From the NCBI RefSeq assembly GCF_943734655.1, contig NC_071354.1:69833544-69897543 (forward strand): DNA of 64,000 nt, given 5' to 3'. Both the position numbers and the translations under genes were made by a program. The stretch comes from Sabethes cyaneus. Its lineage: Eukaryota > Arthropoda > Insecta > Diptera > Culicidae. Below, piece by piece: positions 57,340 to 64,000 of this stretch (position 1 is the stretch's first letter; each line of letters opens with the position of its first letter). The notes below the pieces were generated by a model, which made no database searches, was not told the origin of the DNA, and saw nothing but the letters and a program-made list of their open reading frames with translations.

Positions 57340-57447
57340 CCCAAGTAACAATTTGGGTTTTATTACACCCTTATGATGGTATTTAAAACCAAAAATGATC
57401 TTGAAGGCCACCATAAGAGTACAATAAAACTCACATTGTTGCTTGGG
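57340..57447. mobile_element. 108-bp MITE, CCCAAG family, copy B
   Basis: Begins CCCAAGTAACAATTTGGG and ends ACATTGTTGCTTGGG. Collinear with 26189-26296. It sits exactly at the junction between the minus-strand RTE relic and a plus-strand RTE fragment. Confidence 0.7.
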
Positions 57448-58350
57448 GTAGGACCTACTTTCTACGACTGAATATTCGGAAACACACCTGGAGACATCCA
57501 AATGGAGACTCCTCAGATCGATCGTGTCTTGATTGACGGTCGACACTTTTCGAATGACATCGATGTACGGTCTTTTTTGAGGGACCCAACATCGACTAAT
57601 TCTTATCACTGTAACGTCGTGTGTTAGATTTGTACAGGGTTGTTGAACACAGAGAGGGCTCGCACTCAGGGGACGCTGCGTTTCAACATTCAGCTGTTGA
57701 CGGCAGATGGCGTGGTCGCGGAATACGTCAGAAAGCTTGGTCAACGAATCGCAGAGCATCAGGAAGAAAGGGAAGAAGATGTTAATGGGCTGTAAAGGAA
57801 CCTCCATGGTGCCATTAAAACTACTGCCAGAGAGGTGGTAGGCACGACGCGAAGAAAACATCATAACAGCTGCCGAATACCAGAGAACGACAGATGAGAA
57901 GATCCAGACCCGGTGTCGCATGCTACACATCAGAACAGAGAAAGGTACAGAGAAACTAGAGCTGCGGAAAAAAGTACCCGTCGTTTAAAAAACACAAATG
58001 GGATGGTAGTGAAGTATCCATTAACAGAGCTGCGTAAGATGCAGTTGGATTCACTGAAAAGGATGAACGACGTAACGACTGGTTCGACGAGGAATGCCAG
58101 AAGAATTTAGATGAAAAGAATGCAGCGCGGGCGTCGATACTGCAACAGGGGACCCGTCAAAATGTGGAACGTTATAGACAGACAGAAAGGAAGACAGCAA
58201 ATCCAGTTTTTTCAGGATAAGAAGCTCTTCCCGGATTGTGAAGAAGTTTTTCCAGGATTGCGAGGACATAGAACAGCTGTATCGTTCTCAGGAAACTGAA
58301 CATATCCCGTAAAGGCTTTGTGCCGCTAGCCGAAACATGTGAAGCGACTC
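57448..58350 (+). pseudogene. RTE-like fragment, endonuclease end and linker (plus strand)
   Basis: Plus-strand pieces read RKHTWRHPNGD, a frame-broken HVLIDGRHF-type endonuclease block, and GPNID (57480-57590). RRNDWFDEECQKNLDEKNAA and the RASILQQGTRQNVERYRQTE linker follow at about 58060-58190. Stops and frameshifts prevent any product. Orientation is opposite to the adjacent relic at 54090-57339. Confidence 0.65.
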
Positions 58351-58360
58351 TCATTTCCTT

Positions 58361-58847
58361 CTGTAACATTTAACATTTTATTTGTAAACTTAACATTTAA
58401 TACAATTACCCACGCCGGTCGGTGACTCGATCGAGCGACGGCGCCGGTAGGGCAAAATACTTAAATGAAAACAATTGTCGCGTTGCTCCACATTCTAGGG
58501 GAACGACCGCGCAAGTTTCTTAACCTGCGGCAACGAACAGTTCCCAAAACAAATGCGCCGTTGCATTTTGCCGACTAAGGTAAACAACGAAGCGCAGAAC
58601 TGTTCGAGTTGACGAAACAAAGTCCCCACGCGAGGGGCCAAAATGTATGCGCGAGAGGGAAGCTCGACGGACAGCGTGAGGTCTGCCGCTAGGCAGAATA
58701 GGACGGAACTACCTCGGGAAGGAGGAGTTTCCTTAGGGCGAAGATCGATTTAGCAAGTAAGAAGTACCATTGTAAAATAAGTTTTGAATAAAATGAGATT
58801 CGGTTCTGACACGCCGACCCGTCTGGTCGGTAGTGCGAATTAATTAC
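58361..58847 (+). repeat. Possible solo LTR
   Basis: Begins TGTAACATTTAACATTTTAT and contains GC-rich transcribed-leader-like sequence and an AATAAAA signal at about 58788, followed by a T/G-rich stretch near 58800. The right end is not certain (around TTAATTAC) and no target duplication was found. It could also be part of an unrelated repeat. Confidence 0.3.
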
Positions 58848-58849
58848 CG

Positions 58850-59008
58850 TTTTGCCTTTCTACTATATAAATATATAGTATAAAGGTATAAAAATCACTT
58901 GGAAAACCGGAAATGGAAAGAAGGTCCTGCGGGCCGAATTCGACTCAGTTTCGAAAACTGAGCATTTTCTGTGTGTGTGTATGTATGTGTGTGTGTGTAT
59001 GTGTGTGT

Positions 59009-59069
<61 letters not shown>

Positions 59070-59421
59070 ACGCTTTTAATCTCACTCACTTTTCTCGGAG
59101 ATGGCTGGACCGATTTTAATGTTCTTAGTGTCAAACAAAAGGTCTAGGTGTCCCATTGGTCGCTATTGAATTTCATACTGATCGGACTTTTAGTTCAAAA
59201 GTTATGTATAAAAATACGAAAAATATGGGACTTCATTATCTCATAGGTCTCTTAACCGATTTGAACAAAATTGATTGCATATGAAAGAGGAGCCTTGCAA
59301 ACCCTTAACTTCCAAATTTCATGACGATTGGACTTGTAGTTTGAAAGTTACATAAAAAAATGTGAAAAAATAGTATTTAAAACATATTTATGTAACATAT
59401 AAGCATTAATTTAATGAAAAA
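58850..59421 (+). repeat. Module A of a large inverted structure
   Basis: Starts TTTTGCCTTTCTACTATATA and contains CACTTGGAAAACCGGAAATG, a GT-dinucleotide run (about 58970-59067) and GACGCTTTTAATCTCACTCA. It ends TTAATGAAAAA. The whole module recurs as its reverse complement at 61749-62298. It is non-coding; the Cys/Val and Thr/His frames come from the dinucleotide run. Confidence 0.85.
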
Positions 59422-60355
59422 CCCGAATTAATCCACCTAGCGGCGTGACCTAGCCTTTCTACTGCCATAATAATCTTTATCAAATTTCTCAGGAACTTAA
59501 TTGTAGATGTATCGATGTTATATTAGACTATATTTTTAAATATCCGTTCCTTATTCCTCAAAATCCTTATTTGCCAGTAAAATTCACAACGTATTGTGTA
59601 GAATAATTATATTTTCTTTCCTTGAGTGCGTAAATATGTAAGCGTCATTTATGTTACTTGATGAACACCTTATTTAGTTTTATAATATTTATAGAAAAAT
59701 AATGTAAACACAAAAGATAATTTTTACAGACTTGAATGAATATGTATAGAAAATTAGAAATTAACCCTCTAACGGGTCTACAGATGGCCTTAACTTTCGG
59801 GCTTCAGAGCCACATACGAAACTTGTTTTGAATTGACAATATGAAGTATTTGTTCATAGCAGATTTTTTGATATTTTGATATTAATACCATGCATTCAAA
59901 AGTTAGCATCTTTGAAAACAAGAGTTCAGAAAAATTATTATTATATTTCGCTTTTGAAGAAAAAGGATATCTACAACAAAATGATTAATCTCAAAATTTT
60001 ACTATTGGTTTGCTTGGCTTCAATTTTGCAATATATCTGAATTAGAAAAAAATTACTGAATAGAGCATTAGATATGAAAACGAGAAATGGAACTATTTCT
60101 TAGCTAGCGCTCCTTCAGATAATTATTTTTGCATGAAAATCAAAACTTAAGCTTCTTTTGAATGTACTTTCATGAAAAGATAGTCATTAGCTTGATCGCA
60201 TCGTTTTTACAATGTTAGAGGGTTAGGAAAACAAGATGAGGTCGAAAAATAGTGCCAAAGCTGCGCCATAAACATGCTTGAGAATGGGAAATACGATCGA
60301 TATGATTCCCAGTGCTTGTCTTTTTTTGATTTATTTATTAAAACATGATACATGA

Positions 60356-60464
60356 CGATAGAATTTTTGTAAGATTTGTTTTCGTTAGTGATATTTTAAA
60401 GGACAGATGTCTTATGTCCTTTAAAATATCACTAACGAAAACAAATCTTACAAAAATTCTATCG
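60356..60464. repeat. 50-bp-arm perfect hairpin in module B
   Basis: CGATAGAATTTTTGTAAGAT...GGACA (60356-60405) is followed by a nine-base loop and its exact reverse complement (60415-60464). The right arm of the large repeat has only one of the two halves, near 63129-63178. Confidence 0.9.
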
Positions 60465-60999
60465 TGCAACGTTTACTTCCTATTTTTCATATAACATTTC
60501 TAAGCTCTGGGAATGGGAAATACTATTGATTGAAAAGAGCATCTATTGATGCGCAGAATTTGTTTGGAATTTGTACATATTTATTTGGAAAAATCAACTC
60601 ACTAGTAATTTTGATTCTTTACACCACTATACCTACATGCTTAAATAAACTGCTTTTCTTGTACAATTGTGAGTAACAGTAAGTGAAGAAAATGACAATT
60701 GAAATCTGAATTCAAAGAAAAGAAAAACTTTTCGATTGAATCCCACTATTTAATATTTATTTGCAACAGATACGTAGTTCCCCTACGACGTGCAGGCTTC
60801 ATCAGTGTCTTATTTCAAAGCGTATACGTATCTGTCGCGAATAAATATTAAATAGTGGAATTTAGTCGGTAAGTTTTTTTCTTTTCTTTTATTTCAGAGT
60901 TCGTTTTCCACTAAGAGGCTTCAAAAACTTCAGACAATTGACATGTTTCTCACTTTTCTTGAATTTCATTGCAAATTTTAAAATTGCAAATTGTCATCA

Positions 61000-61020
61000 C
61001 ATACATACATACATACACAC

Positions 61021-61051
<31 letters not shown>

Positions 61052-61553
61052 CATACATACATACATACATACATACATACATACATACATACATACATAC
61101 ATACATACATACATACATACATACATACATACATACATACATACATACATACATACATACATACATACATACATACATACATACATACATACATACATAC
61201 ATACATACATACATACATACATACATAGATACATACATACATACATACATACATACATACATACATACATACATACATACATACATACATACATACATAC
61301 ATACATACATACATACATACATACATACATACATACATACATACATACATACATACATACATACATACATACATACATACATACATACATACATACATAC
61401 ATACATACATACATACATACATACATACATACATACATACATACATACATACATACATACATACATACATACATACATACATACATACATACATACATAC
61501 ATACATGCATACATACATACATACATACATACATACATACATACACACATACA
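61000..61553. repeat. (CATA)n array, left arm
   Basis: About 554 bases of CATA tetranucleotide with a few variant copies (TAGATA at about 61225, TGCATA at about 61505, CACA near both ends). All long frames over it (Tyr-Ile-His-Thr, Met-Tyr-Val-Cys and so on) are repeat artefacts. Confidence 0.97.
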
Positions 61554-61748
61554 TCACACACATCTCATACATTGAATAATCAACATTTGATTGACATGTT
61601 TTGATTTCACACGTTTTAACGGTTTAATATACGGTGCTTAAGGGTTAAAGTTTGAATAACTTTTGAATGAAGCGTTCGATTTTAAATAACTCGGTTTCGT
61701 TTGATAGATCTCAGCAGTAATTTTCAAATAATCATAAAATGTGTGATG

Positions 61749-62100
61749 TTTTTCATTAAATTAATGCTTATATGTTACATAAATATGTTTTAAATACTAT
61801 TTTTTCACATTTCTTTATGTAACTTTTAAACTACAAGTCCAATCGTCATGAAATTTGGAAGTTAAGGGTTTGCAAGGCTCCTCTTTCATATGCAATCAAT
61901 TTTGTTCAAATCGGTTAAGAGACCTATGAGATAATGAAGTCCTATATTTTTCGTATTTTTATACATAACTTTTGAACTAAAAGTCCGATCAGTATGAAAT
62001 TCAATAGCGACCAATGGGACACCTAGACCTTTCATTTGACACTAAGAACATTAAAATCGGTCCAGCCATCTCCGAGAAAAGTGAGTGAGATTAAAAGCGT

Positions 62101-62141
<41 letters not shown>

Positions 62142-62298
62142 ACACACACATACACACACACACACAGAAAATGCTCAGTTTTCGAAACTGAGTCGAATGG
62201 TATGTAACATTCGGCCCGCAGGACCTTCTTTCCATTTCCGGTTTTCCAAGTGATTTCTATACCTTTATACTATATATTTATATAGTAGAAAGGCAAAA
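61749..62298 (-). repeat. Module A', inverted copy of A, at the centre of the B palindrome
   Basis: Reverse complement of 58850-59421 with a shorter CA run (62102-62166) and about ten extra bases near 62198-62212. It lies exactly between module B, which ends GTGTGATG, and module B', which begins CATCACAC. Confidence 0.88.
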
Positions 62299-62505
62299 CA
62301 TCACACATTTTATGATTATTTGAAAATTACTGCTGAGATCTATCAAACGAAACCAAGTTATTTAAAATCGGACGGTTCATTCAAAAGTTATTCAAACTTT
62401 AACACTTAAGCACCGTATATTAAACCGTTAAAACGTGTGAAATCAAAACATATCAATCAAATGTTGATTGTATTCAATGTATGAGATGTGTGTGATGTAT
62501 GTATG

Positions 62506-62537
<32 letters not shown>

Positions 62538-64000
62538 CATGTATGTATGTATGTATGTGTGTATGTATGTATGTATGTATGTGATGACAATTTGCAATTT
62601 TAAAATTTGCAATGAAATTCAAGAAAAGTGAGAAACATGTCAATTGTCTGAAGTTTTTGAAGCCTCTTAGTGGAATACGAACTCTGAAATTAAAGAAAAG
62701 AAAAAACTTTTACCGACTAAATTCCACTATTTAATATTTATTCGCGACAGATACGTATACGCTTTGAAATAAGACACTGATGAAGCCTGCACGTCGTAGG
62801 TGAACTACGTATCTGTTGCAAATAAATATTAAATAGTGGGATTCAATCGAAAAGTTTTTTCTTTTCTTTGATTTCAGATTTCAATTGTCATTTTCTTCAC
62901 TTGCTGTTACTCACAATTGTACAAGAAAAGCAAAAAGCGAAGAAAAGCAGTTTATTTAAGCATGTAGGTATAGGGGTGTATAGAATCAAAAATACTGGTG
63001 AGTTGATTTTTCCAAATAAATTTGTACAAATTTCAAACAAATTCTGCGCATCAATAGATGCTCTTTTCAATCAATAGATACTAGAGCTTAGAAATGTTAT
63101 ATAAAAAATAGGAAGTAAACGTTGCACGGTAGAAATTTTGTAAGATTTGTTTTCGTTAGTGATATTTTAAAGGACAGATGTCATGTTTTAATAAATAAAT
63201 CAAAAAAAGACAAGCACTAGGAATCATATCGATCGTATTTCCCATTCTCAAGCATGTTTATGGCGCAGCTTTGGCACTATTTTTCGACCTCATCTAGTTT
63301 TCCTAACCCTCTAACATTGTAAAAACGATGCGATCAAGCTAATGACTATCTTTTCATGAAAGTACATTTAAAACAAGCTTAAATTTTGATTTTCATGCAA
63401 AAACAATTATCTGAAGGAGCGCTAGCTAAGAAATAGTTCCATTTCTCGTTTTCATATCTAATGCTCTATTCAGTAATTTTTTTTTAGTTCAGATATATTG
63501 CAAAATTGAAGCCAAGCAAACCAATAGTAAAATTTTGAGAACAATCATTTTGTTGTAGATATCCTTTTTCTTCAAAAGCGAAATATAATAATAATTTTAC
63601 TGAACTCTTGTTTTTCAAAGATGCTAACTTTTGAATGCATGGTATCAATATCAAAATATCAAAAAATCTGCTATGAACAAATACTTCATATTGTCAATTC
63701 AAAACAAGTTTCGTATGTGGCTCTGAAGCCCGATAGTTAAGGCCGTCTGTAGACCCTTTAGAGGGTTAATTTCTAATTTTCTATACATATTCATTCAAGT
63801 CTGTAAAAATTATCTTTTGTGTTTACATTATTTTTCTATAAATATTATAAAACTAAATAAGGTGTTCATCAAGTAACATAAATGACGCTTACATGTATTT
63901 ACGCACCCAAGGAAAGAAAATATAATTCTACACAATACGTTGTGAATTTTACTGGCAAATAAGGATTTTGAGGAATACGAAACGGATATTTAAAAATATA
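62299..64000 (-). repeat. Module B', right arm, runs off the window
   Basis: Reverse complement of module B, well conserved with scattered substitutions and small indels. Its tetranucleotide tract (62497-62582) is only about 86 bases, against 554 in the left arm. The small frame at 62868-63077 is not supported as a gene. Confidence 0.88.

Larger units (their letters stand above)
59422..61748 (+). repeat. Module B, left arm of a long inverted repeat
   Basis: Recurs inverted from 62299 to the window end (position 64000 corresponds to about 59529). It contains a 109-bp near-perfect hairpin at 60356-60464, an imperfect fold-back at about 60745-60860 (CCACTATTTAATATTTATT against its inverse), and a (CATA)n array. 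No protein-like frame is present. Confidence 0.88.

Noticed and set aside
58895..59134. Thr-His or Cys-Val repeat protein
   Set aside because: It is created by the GT dinucleotide run in module A.
60938..61604. Multiple 180-210-codon Tyr-Ile-His-Thr and Met-Tyr-Val-Cys frames
   Set aside because: Products of the (CATA)n array, present on both strands and in several frames.

Overview
The window looks like nuclear DNA from a dipteran, most likely a repeat-rich (culicine-type) mosquito. The evidence is two intron-bearing insect genes close together, an ITmD37E-type mariner family described mainly from mosquitoes, a BEL/Pao element with a mosquito-like gag-protease, RTE- and jockey-clade retrotransposon fragments, and a very high load of small inverted-repeat elements in AT-rich spacer. 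I cannot name the species. Only two host genes are convincing. Almost everything after base 8,050 is transposable-element sequence, simple repeat, or spacer in which I see nothing coding.

Layout. 1-2050: spacer with one fold-back element. 2051-3436 (minus): AP-1 clathrin-adaptor mu subunit in three exons, complete at 422 codons. 3437-6622: spacer with a MITE inserted inside another TIR element, plus one copy of a CTAGGACAGG-ended MITE. 6623-7879 (plus): selenophosphate synthetase 2 in three exons, with an in-frame TGA (selenocysteine) at codon 24 and a SECIS-like stem-loop in the 3' UTR. 8100-14758: RTE fragments, a dead ITmD37E mariner carrying a nested MITE, and a 5'-truncated RTE insertion with a 12-bp target duplication inside a second CTAGGACAGG MITE. 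14759-24560: AT-rich spacer, small MITEs, a mariner relic and an eroded minus-strand RTE relic. 24950-28471: several TIR elements with TA duplications, one carrying two tRNA-like heads. 28472-31800: spacer. 31800-35960: repeat-dense block with a 2.18-kb uninterrupted tetranucleotide array, about 145-bp tandem units and a (GAA)n tract. 35960-41578: spacer with an LTR-like piece and a jockey relic. 41579-47094: an old TIR element split by a young 4.58-kb BEL/Pao element on the minus strand whose only ORF is gag-protease. 47489-48500: second ITmD37E relic. 48500-54080: spacer and minisatellite. 54090-58350: RTE relics carrying a nested jockey fragment, a MITE and a 221-bp tandem pair. 58360-64000: a possible LTR, then a large inverted-repeat structure arranged A-B-A'-B' that runs off the window.

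The two host genes have unrelated functions (trans-Golgi/endosome sorting; selenium donor synthesis) and lie divergently about 3.2 kb apart; I see no reason to think they are co-regulated. The main interest of the rest is insertion history: four nested insertions have an empty site readable from a paralogous copy or a restored reading frame inside this same window, so target duplications can be defined directly.
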